From: JBPRGG01 sp051418075
Lineage (GTDB): Bacteria > Bacteroidota > Bacteroidia > Cytophagales > Cyclobacteriaceae
Reading direction: 5' to 3'
Assembly (NCBI GenBank): GCA_051418075.1
Contig: JBPRGG010000092.1
Span: forward strand, 1 to 64,000
Length of the DNA: 64,000 nucleotides
Below, in pieces: positions 8,108 to 17,616 of the stretch. The notes below the pieces were generated by a model. That model was not told where the DNA came from. It saw only the letters and a program-made list of their open reading frames with translations, and did not search any database. Positions within the stretch are counted from its first letter, which is position 1; the number at the start of each line of letters is the position of its first letter. Both the position numbers and the translations under genes were made by a program.

Positions 8108-8600
8108 CTAGGCATGTGATCCCTGAATGGAATTCATCCACGGTTTTTGTTTTTGTTCCATTTTATCCGGTGTCATTTCCCATTGATAAGTGGCAAATTG
8201 CCAGCAATGGCCAAATGGATCCTTTACTTTACCTGTTCTATCTCCCCAGAAAGCATCTTCCATTGGATAAATCACTTTTCAACCAGCATCTATTGCCTGA
8301 TCAAACATTTTGTCAGCATCTTCTACATAAACAAACAAGCCAGCTGTAGCATGGTCATCCGGGCCTTTTTCCTAGTTCCCTCCAAAAACATCCGCCATCA
8401 TCAGGTTGGTGTCTCCCAGGCTTAGCATCGCATGCATTACCTTTTTACCATCCGGAGCAAACATAACTGGGGCTTTCAATCCTAATCCAAAAGATTTTTG
8501 ATAAAATTCAACTGCCTGAGCACAATTCCCCATTAAACCACAAATGGGTAGTAATTCCTTGCATACCAGCAGGAATATAAGAAGTAGATTTTTTAGTCAT
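8108..8600 (-). pseudogene. Decayed VOC/glyoxalase-like (PhnB type) gene
   Basis: Reading the minus strand from ATG 8598-8600 gives MTKKSTSYIPAGMQGITTHL and then a frameshift at the C-run 8528-8531. The shifted frame continues AQAVEFYQKSFGLGLKAPVM through VKDPFGHCWQFATYQWEMTP to TAG at 8108-8110, the classic shape of PhnB-like VOC proteins. Two further in-frame stops interrupt it: TAG at 8372-8374 and TGA at 8279-8281. One frameshift plus two nonsense codons cannot be explained by a single sequencing error, so this gene is truly dead. The metal-site and dimer motifs of the family are still legible, so the decay is recent. Confidence 0.85.
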
Positions 8601-8793
8601 AACATTTATCTCTTTTATATAAATAAAGCTAATCAATTTTTAAGATCCATAACATCCCCATTTATAGGTTTTTCAATCAAAATATAGTTCCGGTCTACTA
8701 AACAAATCAATAGATAAGCGCTTACTAGTGTTATAAGAGCACATACATCAGACATTCTAAAAAATAAAGAAAGATATATTAAACAAATTGATT

Positions 8794-9153
8794 ATGAACT
8801 ATTTAGAGCGAACGACATCTCTGTATAATGAACTTTTTTCTGGTAACATCAGTAAGGCATTTGATCAGTATTACCATCCCGATCTGATCATGGTGGAAGC
8901 TACCGGTGAAACCCGCAAAGGAATGGAAGCCAATAAAGCATTTGAAAAGAAATGGTCTGATCAGGTTACTATTCACCGGGCTGAGGTTAAAACGGTAACT
9001 GCCAATGAGGCAGAAAAAACGACCATGGTAGAAAGCTTCCTGGATATTACTTTTTCAGATGGCTATCGTCGCAAAATTGATGAGGTGGCAGTTCAACGGT
9101 ACCAGGATGATAAGATCATTTACGAACGATTTTACTATTATGTAGGCAAGTAG
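8794..9153 (+). CDS. SnoaL-like / NTF2-fold protein
   Basis: 119 residues from ATG 8794 (an in-frame TTG six bases upstream is less likely). LYNELFSGNISKAFDQYYHP at the start, then TRKGMEANKAFEKKW and a beta-rich end are typical of the SnoaL-like branch of the NTF2 superfamily. These small cone-shaped proteins act as isomerases, hydrolases or ligand binders. No catalytic residues can be assigned and no neighbour gives a substrate. It stands alone between a dead VOC gene and a group II intron relic. Confidence 0.7.
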   Translation: MNYLERTTSLYNELFSGNISKAFDQYYHPDLIMVEATGETRKGMEANKAFEKKWSDQVTIHRAEVKTVTANEAEKTTMVESFLDITFSDGYRRKIDEVAVQRYQDDKIIYERFYYYVGK

Positions 9154-9307
9154 CTAGTGCTATTCTTCAACAGAATATCGTCATGAGCATTCCCCCATTT
9201 CCGGAAAAAAAATAACAAGACAATGACGTGTTTTTTGGACCGACGACCCCTGACCGCCATTGTAAATTAAAGGCAGATTTCATCATCTTCTTAGATTTGA
9301 TTACGAA

Positions 9308-9376
9308 GAGCCGTATGAGTCGAGAGACGCACGGTTCTGTGAGAGCTTTGGGTGAAACTCCCCTTAGCTACTCGAC
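9308..9376 (+). mobile_element. 3' end relic of a group II intron (domains V-VI)
   Basis: GAGCCGTATGAGTC followed by a GAGA loop and GACGCACGGTTC forms the domain V hairpin: the AGC triad side of the stem at 9308-9314 pairs GAGCCGT with ACGGTTC, and a short GTC/GAC stem carries the tetraloop. Next come GTGAGAG, a GGGTGAAACTCCCC hairpin and CTACTCGAC, matching domain VI and the 3' terminus of bacterial group II introns. No reverse transcriptase gene or 5' intron end is found in the 150 bases upstream, so only the tail remains. The rest of 9154-9497 holds no gene, apart from a GC-rich imperfect palindrome at 9402-9417. Confidence 0.7.
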
Positions 9377-9497
9377 TTTTGAATCCAAACAAAAAAGTAC
9401 CGCCCGTCCGGCAGGGCAAAAGATAGAATAATGTAAAATGTCCATCATTATGCAGAAATCAAAATATATCTACTTCACCTATTCCTTTAAATAAACA

Positions 9498-10763
9498 TCA
9501 GGAAATATTTAGCAATTCCTCAATATCCATCAAATACATTTGTCTTCCTCCCTGATGGGGAGAATCAATCACCACTTTCTTGCCATCATTGCTGGAGCGG
9601 GGATGGGTATCACAACGCCATTCCCCCTTATACGCTTCAGGTGAATGGAATCGGCCCAACTCCAATTTTTTCCTGGTAGGCACATGATAAATATAAGGAA
9701 TTTGTTCCCTATTGGGGCCCTGGGGATAGGTATCATTCAGTATCCATTCATTGCTGGTTTGGGGCAGGTAAGTATTATGGCCATTGACCACCATTTCTTC
9801 CTTTCCTATAATCTCCACCTGCTCGGTTTTATCTTTAAACAAATAAAATGCAGATTCTTCACCTTCCGGTTTGGTCCAGGCACACACATGCTGCGGGTCT
9901 TTCCAGATGAAGTGAGAAGTATAACCGGAGGGATCCAGTATATAAAGATCATTGCCATTTTTATCTGCGGTAAACATACGGGTTGTAAAGCCTCCTCCAT
10001 AGTGACCGGTTGGTTCATCCCTCCAGCGATGCAGGAAGATAAAGCGTTCACTATCCGGACTCACCAGCAAATGATTAAAATAATGCCATTTATCATCCAA
10101 TTTCTGTCCATCATAGGGTATAGCTGCTGCTTTGGCAATAGGTATGACTAATTGATGTTGGCCTGTTTTTAGATTGATCCGATAAATCCCTGATTCTTCC
10201 GGAGCATTCACCTGCTGATATGGATCTGACACTCCCTTATATCCATATCCGGGTCGCAGGTTTTGTATTCTGGCAAAATCTGCTCCTATAGCCCATTCAC
10301 CATCCTGGCTGAGTGCATATACCGGCTTAGGCAAGGTGCGTTTCTTACCTGAATGCACATCCATAATATGACTTACAAACTGACCATCCTGGCGATCATT
10401 CCAAATAATTTCTGAGCCAGAATTGGGAATCCATTGTAACATACAACCTTGCTGCCAGCCCCAGGAACTAGATTGACCCAGTTCAATCCATTTATCTCCA
10501 TGCTCGGTATCTACCATCCCAACTTTTATCACATCACTGGCTTCCGGAGTCCGGTGTTCAAAATCTACTTCCATCCCTAAAACCAGTTTATTGGTGGGAT
10601 CAAACTGCAATTTGTCATAATAGCCAAACCAGTGAAATTTTGGACCACCTGTAATAGCCCTTACCGGAACGTTTCTGGTATTAAAAGCGGCCAGCGGGTT
10701 ATAGGTTACCGGTAATGCTGCGGCAGCTAAAGATGACATTTTAACAAATTCCCTTCTTTTCAT
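9498..10763 (-). CDS. Tat-exported beta-propeller-like protein
   Basis: 421 residues from ATG 10763. An in-frame ATG 36 bases upstream would push the export signal inward, so MKRREFVKMSSLAAAALPV is taken as the N-terminus, a twin-arginine-like signal. The body has repeated blade-like segments such as GQHQLVIPIAKAAAI, SPDSERFIFLHRWRDEPTGH and SNDGKKVVIDSPHQGGRQMY. These resemble TolB/oligogalacturonate-lyase type propellers. No catalytic residue set can be assigned, so it may be a lyase, a binding protein or an inactive scaffold. It is transcribed alone, divergent from a LysE-type exporter gene. Confidence 0.65.
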   Translation of the reverse strand: MKRREFVKMSSLAAAALPVTYNPLAAFNTRNVPVRAITGGPKFHWFGYYDKLQFDPTNKLVLGMEVDFEHRTPEASDVIKVGMVDTEHGDKWIELGQSSSWGWQQGCMLQWIPNSGSEIIWNDRQDGQFVSHIMDVHSGKKRTLPKPVYALSQDGEWAIGADFARIQNLRPGYGYKGVSDPYQQVNAPEESGIYRINLKTGQHQLVIPIAKAAAIPYDGQKLDDKWHYFNHLLVSPDSERFIFLHRWRDEPTGHYGGGFTTRMFTADKNGNDLYILDPSGYTSHFIWKDPQHVCAWTKPEGEESAFYLFKDKTEQVEIIGKEEMVVNGHNTYLPQTSNEWILNDTYPQGPNREQIPYIYHVPTRKKLELGRFHSPEAYKGEWRCDTHPRSSNDGKKVVIDSPHQGGRQMYLMDIEELLNIS

Positions 10764-10879
10764 AAGTATATTTACAATTAGACTACTAATATAGTTCAAT
10801 AATATAAAAAAATGATTAATTCCTCAAATAGATTTAGTAAAGATCTCCGTATAAAGCTGCAACAAATATTCAATATTTC

Positions 10880-10909
10880 TTTGAAAAGTAAAATAAGCCT
10901 CTATTTTTG
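10880..10909 (+). promoter_or_regulatory. Bacteroidota-type promoter for the LysE gene
   Basis: TTTG at 10880-10883 and TATTTTTG at 10902-10909 are separated by 18 bases. They match the -33 TTTG and -7 TAnnTTTG boxes of the primary sigma factor of this phylum. The LysE-type gene starts 23 bases further downstream. This is a consensus match only. Confidence 0.5.
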
Positions 10910-10931
10910 TAAAAACAAAAGCTAAAATTGA

Positions 10932-11552
10932 ATGGATTTGATCATTCATTTTTCCATCGCTCTTTTGGTGTCTTTCGTTGGATATCTTCCCTTCGGAACT
11001 GTTAATATGGCCGTAATAGATTCTTCTCTGCGTACAGGGGCTAAAGCAGCTATTCAAATATCAGTTGGGGCCGCTTTTATTGAGATTTTTCATTCCCTGA
11101 TTGCCATACATTTCAACACTTTTATCATCAGGCATATTCAGGAAAATGCATATGTGAAACTCTTTGCAGTACTCATTCTTTTGGTGTTAGGTATTTATTT
11201 TATAATGAAGAAACCACCAAATGCCATGTCCCATAAATCAAATCCACTAGCTTCCCAGGCGGTAGGAAAAGGGGCCTTGCTGGCTACGTTCAATCCCCAT
11301 GCCCTGCCTTTTTGGGTATTTATTCTCAGCTATTTTAATTCAAAAAACTGGGTCCAGCTGGATAATAACCATACCATCATTTCCTTTTTAATGGGTGTAA
11401 GTATGGGCCGTTTTTTATCCCTGTTGGTTTACCTTTATCTGGGATTATTTATCGCCAACAAGATGCAATCATTTAGTAAATGGATGAACCTGGTTATCGG
11501 GAGCATTTTATTATTTATAGCCGTATTAGAAGGCATTAGTCTGGCAGTCTGA
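10932..11552 (+). CDS. LysE/RhtB family exporter
   Basis: A 206-residue, six-helix membrane protein. The N-terminus FVGYLPFGTVNMAVIDSSLR is the conserved PGPxxxxxxxxxxxxG-type region of LysE-family translocators. A central GKGALLATFNPHALPFWVF loop follows the hydrophilic linker at about 96-110. The family exports amino acids or related metabolites. The substrate cannot be predicted. A good promoter lies immediately upstream and no partner gene follows. Confidence 0.8.
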   Translation: MDLIIHFSIALLVSFVGYLPFGTVNMAVIDSSLRTGAKAAIQISVGAAFIEIFHSLIAIHFNTFIIRHIQENAYVKLFAVLILLVLGIYFIMKKPPNAMSHKSNPLASQAVGKGALLATFNPHALPFWVFILSYFNSKNWVQLDNNHTIISFLMGVSMGRFLSLLVYLYLGLFIANKMQSFSKWMNLVIGSILLFIAVLEGISLAV

Positions 11553-12018
11553 AATTCTTAACTTTTAATTAAAAAAGCCAACAGGATAGGCCTGACCCGA
11601 TTTGTGATCTGTTATAATCAAGTGGTTCTTAAATTTACCACATTAAGCTCCACCATTGGCAGCGCATCAGCGCAATTTTACCTTAATATTTCATCCTGTT
11701 TCATTTTTTGTGGACAACCAAGGCAAACAATTTCAAATTAAGCCAGTTTGAGAACTTCATCCTTTTATCTACCAATAAATGAATTTTTGTTTTTCTAAAA
11801 AAACATTACATATGCCTAATGAAATTAAACAATTTTCAATTATTATTCGTAAATTTATTATTAATCTAATTTTACTTTTTTAATTTACTAATTTATCAAT
11901 ATTTACAATTATTTTTAAGAAATTTGATTTTTTGCTACAGATCAGATGTAAAATCTGAATACACTTTATGAAGTTAAATGACACGTTTTTTAATTCACCT
12001 TAATTTAAATGTCTATTT
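11553..12018. other. Intergenic region upstream of the first SusC gene
   Basis: No gene is seen in this 466-base stretch. The right half is strongly AT-rich and presumably holds the promoter of the SusC-SusD unit, but no TAnnTTTG box with a correctly spaced -33 box stands out. Confidence 0.5.
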
Positions 12019-15000
12019 ATGAGGAAAATCTTACAAGTAACTTTGTGGTTGATAGTTTATCAATCAGGCTTTTTATTTGCCCAGGATCAATCAATCTCTG
12101 GTAAAGTAACTGCACAATCCGATGGTAGTCCCATACCAGGGGTTAATGTAGTGTTTAAAGGAACTAATTTAGGTACTATTACCGACCTGGATGGTAACTT
12201 TCAGCTCAATGTACCTGAAACAGATGGTACGCTGGTATTTTCATACATTGGAATGACCACTAAAGAGGTCCCAATCAACAATCGAAGTGTTGTTGAAGTG
12301 CAATTGAAAGCCGATGTACGGCAGTTGAATGAAATAGTGGTGACATCTTTCGGCATAGAGCAGGAAAAAAAATCGCTTGGGTATGCTACCCAGGAATTGC
12401 AAAAGGAGGAAATTACCAAAACCAAGCAACCTAATCTGATCAATGCCATGCAGGGACAGGTAGCCGGAGTACAGATTTCCAATTCAGGAGGAGCACCTGG
12501 TCAAAGTGCCCGAATTATCATCAGAGGAGTCAATTCCCTGGATCCCAGTGCTGATAATCAACCTTTGTTTGTAGTGGATGGCGTACCCATCGATAATTCT
12601 ACCGTTGAATCACCCGGCACTCCCCGGGGAATGAGTAACAGGGTAGCAGATATCAACCCTAACGACATTGAATCTGTCAATGTACTAAAAGGAGCAGCAG
12701 CCACCGCGCTTTATGGGGTAAGAGCTGCCAATGGAGCAGTGATCATTACTACCAAAAAAGGAAAAGCCGGAAGAATCAAAGTTGATTTTTCCAGTTCGGT
12801 AGGTGGTGAAGACATCAATAATTTTCCCGATTTTCAGCAACGCTACGGGCAAGGTTTTAGCGGAGCTTACCAGCCTACCAGTTTCTGGCCTAACTGGGGT
12901 GCACCTATTCCGGCAGCCCGGGTAATTGACCCTGATCATCAGTATTACGATATATTCAGGGATGGCACGCAAACTGGTCTTACTTTTGATAATACCATCA
13001 GTGTTTCCGGAGGAAATGAAAACTCTACCTTTTATGCTTCTGTTTCGAATCTTGATCAGCAGGGAACCATTCCCAACAGCGATTGGGGCAGGACATCGGC
13101 CAAGGTAGCCGGAACTGTAACCAGCGATCAGTTTAAATTCTCTGGCTCTTTGAACTATACCAATTCCGGAGGTAATCGTGTACCGCATGACCGGCATTTT
13201 GAGACATTAATGTACTGGTCTTCTACCCAGGATGTAACTGATTACATCAAACCAGATGGTACCCAAAGGGCTTACAGCACCGATAACCCGATTTATTCCT
13301 CTGAATTCTGGACCTATGAAGATGATGTTAATCGGGTGATAGGGAATGTTAATTTTGAATATTCTCCCCTGGAATGGCTAAGCTTTCAATACCGGATCGG
13401 AACCGATACCTACAGTGATTCCCGCCAGGAGATTCTGCCTGGTCCATTAGGTGTGGTGGATGAAATACCATTATCTTCTACCGGCTTTATCAGGGAAGAC
13501 AGGATCAACAGTCGTGATATCAATTCTACCCTCAACATTACTTTACAGGGAGACTTAACCGACCGGCTGTCAACCACCCTGAGGCTGGGAAATGATATTT
13601 TTGATCGCAGATTTAAACGACTATCCTCTTTTGGTGGTGAGTTTGTTATTCCTCAGTTTTATAACTTAAGCAATACCACCGATATTTCTACCAACCAATT
13701 CATCTCAGAAAGAAGGCTTGTGGGTTTATACGGCGATCTGATGTTGAATTATGATGACTTCCTGTTTTTGAATATTACTGGTAGAAATGACTGGTCCTCT
13801 ACCTTACCAAAAGCTAATAACTCTTTCTTTTACCCATCTTTTAATCTGGGCTTCATTTTCAATGATATTATGGGATTACCTTCCTGGTTTAGTTATGGAA
13901 AACTCCGGGCAAGTTATGCCGAGGTAGGAAAAGACGCTCCTCCCTACTCTACTGCAGTAACCTATACAGCCCCGGTAAATAGCGGCGGTGGTGAAATTTT
14001 TCCGCTCAACGGACAGGTAGGATTTACCAGATCTAATCAGTTAGGTACCCCTGAATTAAAACCGGAAAGAACTACCTCCTATGAATTGGGGGCTGAATTA
14101 CGCTTTTTCGAAAACAATATTGGCATTGACTTTACCTGGTATCAGTCCAATTCAGCCGATCAAATCCTCAGTGTTCCGGTTTCAAATGCTACTGGTTTTA
14201 CCAGTTTGATCACCAATGCCGGGGAAATCCGAAATAGTGGGTTTGAGCTGGTATTAAATGCTACACCCTTGCAAATCAATGATTTTCGCTGGGACATAAG
14301 ACTCAATTTAAGCCGTAACTGGAATGAAGTAGTCGAAATCAGGGAAGGTATTGAAAGTATATTTGTAGGTTCTCAATTCGGTTATGCCGGCAGTACGGTA
14401 AATATGCAGCTAATAGAGGGGGATCCATTTGGAAACATCTATGGACGTAGCTATGAACGATATTATGCTGACGGTCAACCGGAAAATCTCCGATATTTGG
14501 ATCGGGACCTGCCTCTTTTAATTGATGACACAGGCTTTCCTGAGATAAACAGTGACCAGCTGATATTGGGAAATGTTACGCCTGAGTGGTTGGGTGGCAT
14601 CAGCAACACCTTCTCTTACAAAAGTATAGACTTTAGTTTTCTGATCGACTGGCGAACCGGTGTCGACCAGTTCACGCAATTTGGTAATTTCTTTTCCGCC
14701 TTTGGTATTCTGGATTATTCGCTTGATCGTAATGCGGTGGTGGTATTCGATGGGGTCACCTCTGATGGATCACCCAATACCCAGCAGGTCTGGTTAGGAC
14801 AAGGAATTGGTCCTGACGGCAATAATTATGGAGCTGGCTTCTGGCGTAACCGCTACCGCGGATCATCCGAAAATTTTGTGCAGGATGCTTCTTTTCTGAA
14901 GCTAAGAAATATCACCCTGACTTACAATTTCCCTTCTTCATTATTGAATGTTCTGCCCATCAGCAATGGCAGTTTTTCACTTGCAGCCAACAACCTGATT

Positions 15001-15132
15001 CTGGCTACGCCCTGGGAAATATTTGATCCGGAATCATTCAGTGCCGGTGCCGGCAGCAATGCCATTGGCTTTACCGGATTGGCTTATCCGGGTACCAGAA
15101 GTTATTTTGCTACTCTAAATTTATCATTTTAA
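12019..15132 (+). CDS. SusC/RagA family TonB-linked outer membrane protein
   Basis: 1037 residues. After a signal peptide ending near AQDQS comes a carboxypeptidase-regulatory-like domain (SGKVTAQSDGSPIPGVNVVF, about 25-100). A TonB-box-like NEIVVTSFG follows at about 104-112. The plug has GAPGQSARIIIRGVNSLDP and LKGAAATALYGVRAANGAVI, and the rest is the 22-strand barrel ending in aromatic YFATLNLSF. SusC proteins import oligomers across the outer membrane with a SusD lid. Its SusD partner starts 20 bases downstream. No enzyme gene lies next to the pair, so the substrate is unknown. Confidence 0.95.
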   Translation: MRKILQVTLWLIVYQSGFLFAQDQSISGKVTAQSDGSPIPGVNVVFKGTNLGTITDLDGNFQLNVPETDGTLVFSYIGMTTKEVPINNRSVVEVQLKADVRQLNEIVVTSFGIEQEKKSLGYATQELQKEEITKTKQPNLINAMQGQVAGVQISNSGGAPGQSARIIIRGVNSLDPSADNQPLFVVDGVPIDNSTVESPGTPRGMSNRVADINPNDIESVNVLKGAAATALYGVRAANGAVIITTKKGKAGRIKVDFSSSVGGEDINNFPDFQQRYGQGFSGAYQPTSFWPNWGAPIPAARVIDPDHQYYDIFRDGTQTGLTFDNTISVSGGNENSTFYASVSNLDQQGTIPNSDWGRTSAKVAGTVTSDQFKFSGSLNYTNSGGNRVPHDRHFETLMYWSSTQDVTDYIKPDGTQRAYSTDNPIYSSEFWTYEDDVNRVIGNVNFEYSPLEWLSFQYRIGTDTYSDSRQEILPGPLGVVDEIPLSSTGFIREDRINSRDINSTLNITLQGDLTDRLSTTLRLGNDIFDRRFKRLSSFGGEFVIPQFYNLSNTTDISTNQFISERRLVGLYGDLMLNYDDFLFLNITGRNDWSSTLPKANNSFFYPSFNLGFIFNDIMGLPSWFSYGKLRASYAEVGKDAPPYSTAVTYTAPVNSGGGEIFPLNGQVGFTRSNQLGTPELKPERTTSYELGAELRFFENNIGIDFTWYQSNSADQILSVPVSNATGFTSLITNAGEIRNSGFELVLNATPLQINDFRWDIRLNLSRNWNEVVEIREGIESIFVGSQFGYAGSTVNMQLIEGDPFGNIYGRSYERYYADGQPENLRYLDRDLPLLIDDTGFPEINSDQLILGNVTPEWLGGISNTFSYKSIDFSFLIDWRTGVDQFTQFGNFFSAFGILDYSLDRNAVVVFDGVTSDGSPNTQQVWLGQGIGPDGNNYGAGFWRNRYRGSSENFVQDASFLKLRNITLTYNFPSSLLNVLPISNGSFSLAANNLILATPWEIFDPESFSAGAGSNAIGFTGLAYPGTRSYFATLNLSF

Positions 15133-15152
15133 CATTTGAAAATAAGTAAATC

Positions 15153-16571
15153 ATGATGATAAAGAAATTTAAAATATTGTGGATTTTAGCGCTGACAGGT
15201 ATTATGTTGAGTTGTGAGGAATACCTTGATATCAATACTGATCCTAACAATCCTACCACAGCGCCCCTGCAAGGACTATTAACCACTACCACATTTGAAA
15301 CAGGCACGAATATGTATCGTACCGGGATAATCACCTCCTATTTTGTACAATACCTTGCTTCTCCCAATCCGGCCAGTTCTACCGATGTACAGGAAGAGGT
15401 AAGTTATGGAACTGCCTGGTACCGCATTTATAATGTCATGACCGACCTGGCCGACCTTGAAATACAAGCAGAAGCATTGGGTGCAGATAATTATTTAGCA
15501 GTAGCTCAGCTGCTAAAGGCGGTGCATTTAGGTTTAGCGGTTGATCTATGGGGTGAAGTACCTTACAGTGAAGCCTTTTTTGCGGAATCACTGACCCCTG
15601 CTTTTGATGATGATGCTTCATTGTATCAGGAAGTATTACAACTGTTGGACCAGGGTATCAGTAATCTTGAATCAGGAAATTCTACAGTGACCATGGGAGA
15701 CGATGACTTCATTTATGGCGGGGATTTGGAAAAATGGCTGAAATTTGGCTATAGCCTGAAAGCTCGCTATCTCAATCATCTGACCAAAACAGGCAGCTAC
15801 GATGCGGCAGCAGTATTGACAGCTGTAGAGAATGGATTTGAATCCAATCAGGACGATGCTACCATGATTTATTTTGAAGAAGAGATCAATCCCTGGGCGG
15901 ATGAGGCCATTGATAACCAGGCTTTATTATTAGGCGGATGGATCTCTGAACAAACAGTGGAGGCGTTGGATGGCACAATAAAAGACATATTTGATCCAAG
16001 AACTCCCTTCCTTTTTGCTCCCAATGATGAAGGAGAGTTTGTGGGTACAGAAAATGGAGCCGGACGGGGAGATGCACCCGAACTCGGAGCCCGTTCAGTA
16101 CTTTTTCCAGGACTCTTTTATACAAGCCGGACATCTCCGGTCCTGATATCAACCTATGCTGAATTGAAGATGATAGAAGCAGAGGCCGCATTAAGAAATA
16201 ACAATACAAATCGCGCTTATGAGGCTTACCTGGAAGGTATAGAAGCCCATATGGATATGCTGGGATTGCCGGATGAACTCAAACAACCGTATTTGACCGA
16301 TCCGGTTATAGCAGTAGGTGCTGATAATCTTACCCTCGAAGAAATATTCCGGGAAAAGTATATAGTAATGTTCTTAAATCCGGAAGCCTGGGTAGATGCA
16401 AGAAGGTACGACTACCAATACGAAGATATGGAACTGCCGGCTAACCACAACCCTGATCTTAACGGACAATTTATTCGCAGATTGGCTTATCCGGATTCGG
16501 AAACCAACAGAAACAGCCAGAGCATACCGGATGGTGTGACTTTAGGAACCAGAATATTTTGGGATGAATAA
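15153..16571 (+). CDS. SusD/RagB family lipoprotein
   Basis: 472 residues (a second ATG three bases in is equally possible). The signal peptide ends in a lipobox with Cys 21 (MLSCEEYLDINTDPNNPTT). The helical body with LLKAVHLGLAVDLWGEVPYS and YAELKMIEAEAALRNN belongs to the SusD-like group 2, whose typical opening is YLDINTDPNNP. It forms the surface lid of the SusC transporter encoded just upstream. The C-terminal region WVDARRYDYQ and the arginine-rich RRLAYPDSETNRN are characteristic of the family. Confidence 0.93.
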   Translation: MMIKKFKILWILALTGIMLSCEEYLDINTDPNNPTTAPLQGLLTTTTFETGTNMYRTGIITSYFVQYLASPNPASSTDVQEEVSYGTAWYRIYNVMTDLADLEIQAEALGADNYLAVAQLLKAVHLGLAVDLWGEVPYSEAFFAESLTPAFDDDASLYQEVLQLLDQGISNLESGNSTVTMGDDDFIYGGDLEKWLKFGYSLKARYLNHLTKTGSYDAAAVLTAVENGFESNQDDATMIYFEEEINPWADEAIDNQALLLGGWISEQTVEALDGTIKDIFDPRTPFLFAPNDEGEFVGTENGAGRGDAPELGARSVLFPGLFYTSRTSPVLISTYAELKMIEAEAALRNNNTNRAYEAYLEGIEAHMDMLGLPDELKQPYLTDPVIAVGADNLTLEEIFREKYIVMFLNPEAWVDARRYDYQYEDMELPANHNPDLNGQFIRRLAYPDSETNRNSQSIPDGVTLGTRIFWDE

Positions 16572-16592
16572 TTTAATTTAACAGGAAAAAAC

Positions 16593-17018
16593 ATGAAAAT
16601 AAATATCACTTATATACTTGTATTACTATTGATCGCTTTTACCAATACTTCCTGTGAGGAAGAAGAAGCAGCTACTTTTGAGATCATTGGAGAATCTACT
16701 GATACCATTACTGACCTTTCTTTATCAAATAGTGAGCCTGCACCGGGAGAGGAGGTTGATATTACTTTTTATTATGTAAATATCAGCGAGGATCCGGCTG
16801 AAAAAATTGACTGGTATGTAAAAATTGGAGATGGCCAACGGATGCTGGTGGAAACATTTAATGAATCCAGTGCCAGCCAGGATGCTGAAATCACCCGTAC
16901 GGTAACTTATTCAGTGCCTGAGTTAGCTGCTGAAACAGAAATCGTCATTGATATGGAACTATTTACTCAGCGGACTTACCCTAAAATCACTAGAACAGAC
17001 TTAACAGTGACCGATTAG
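16593..17018 (+). CDS. Lipoprotein of SusCD operon, Ig-like
   Basis: 141 residues with a lipobox at Cys 21 (NTSCEEEEA). The remainder has alternating hydrophobic beta-strand patterns (NSEPAPGEEVDITFYYVNIS, DWYVKIGDGQRMLVETF, ELAAETEIVIDMELFTQRTY), suggesting a single Ig-like or cadherin-like sandwich. It begins 21 bases after SusD and precedes a terminator, so it is the third gene of this unit and likely a surface accessory that binds the SusCD ligand (inference). I do not recognise a named family. Confidence 0.75.
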   Translation: MKINITYILVLLLIAFTNTSCEEEEAATFEIIGESTDTITDLSLSNSEPAPGEEVDITFYYVNISEDPAEKIDWYVKIGDGQRMLVETFNESSASQDAEITRTVTYSVPELAAETEIVIDMELFTQRTYPKITRTDLTVTD

Positions 17019-17048
17019 TTCAGAGCAAATCAAGCCAGCTATCGAAAG

Positions 17049-17075
17049 GGCTGTCATTATTTGACAGCCTTTTTT
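17049..17075 (+). terminator. Rho-independent terminator after the SusCD unit
   Basis: GGCTGTCA (17049-17056) pairs with TGACAGCC (17062-17069), followed by a run of six T. It lies 30 bases beyond the lipoprotein stop and closes the SusC-SusD-lipoprotein transcript. Confidence 0.85.
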
Positions 17076-17084
17076 AGTTGTCCA

Positions 17085-17444
17085 TCAATAAAATAAAATG
17101 GCATCTACTATAGATCCTACCAGGGCAATGATAATGGCCAGCCACAATGAAGGCCAAAAGCCTTTGGTATTAAATCCTGAACTCATCTGATCAGCTATTT
17201 CTATGATGATGGCATTGGCAATGGTACGGGTAATAAAGCCCAAACCAGTGAAATAAAAAATTCCTAAGGTAGCTACATTTAATAGCAGGGTAATCAGCCA
17301 TCCAATTAAAAAGCTTAAGATGCCGATCATAATAGCCACCAGTAGTGCGGTAGAAAAACTTCTGATATATACTGTTCGCATTGCTTTGGCTGCTATAAAA
17401 AGAACACCAGCATCAACAATAAGGTGAATAAGCCATTTAAACAT
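17085..17444 (-). CDS. Phage-holin-like (DUF360 type) membrane protein
   Basis: 119 residues from ATG 17444 (MFKWLIHLIVDAGVLFIAAK). An upstream in-frame start would add 15 poorly fitting residues. Four hydrophobic segments with SFSTALLVAIMIGILSFLIG and NVATLGIFYFTGLGF identify the four-TM phage-holin-4-2 family. Despite the name, these are usually chromosomal housekeeping membrane proteins of unknown role. No phage genes are nearby. It is convergent with the SusCD unit across the terminator. Confidence 0.75.
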   Translation of the reverse strand: MFKWLIHLIVDAGVLFIAAKAMRTVYIRSFSTALLVAIMIGILSFLIGWLITLLLNVATLGIFYFTGLGFITRTIANAIIIEIADQMSSGFNTKGFWPSLWLAIIIALVGSIVDAILFY

Positions 17445-17616
17445 TATTACTCGGGTTTTAAGGATATATACATGAAAAAATATGGTCAAATTTAATTAAA
17501 TTTATTGAAATGATGGATAGTCGGCCTGTTTAAAAGGCAATCATCCCCTATCCAAAGGCCAAGCCTGCTTTTTTTGATCTTGAATCATTTATCAGACAAA
17601 CCATTATGAAAATATT

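Noticed and set aside
9228..9431. Plus-strand open frame across the intron relic
   Set aside because: It spans the structured group II intron RNA end and a GC-rich palindrome; the amino-acid pattern is arbitrary.
9645..10151. Long plus-strand frame inside the beta-propeller gene
   Set aside because: It is antisense to a gene with a clear Tat signal and repeat pattern.
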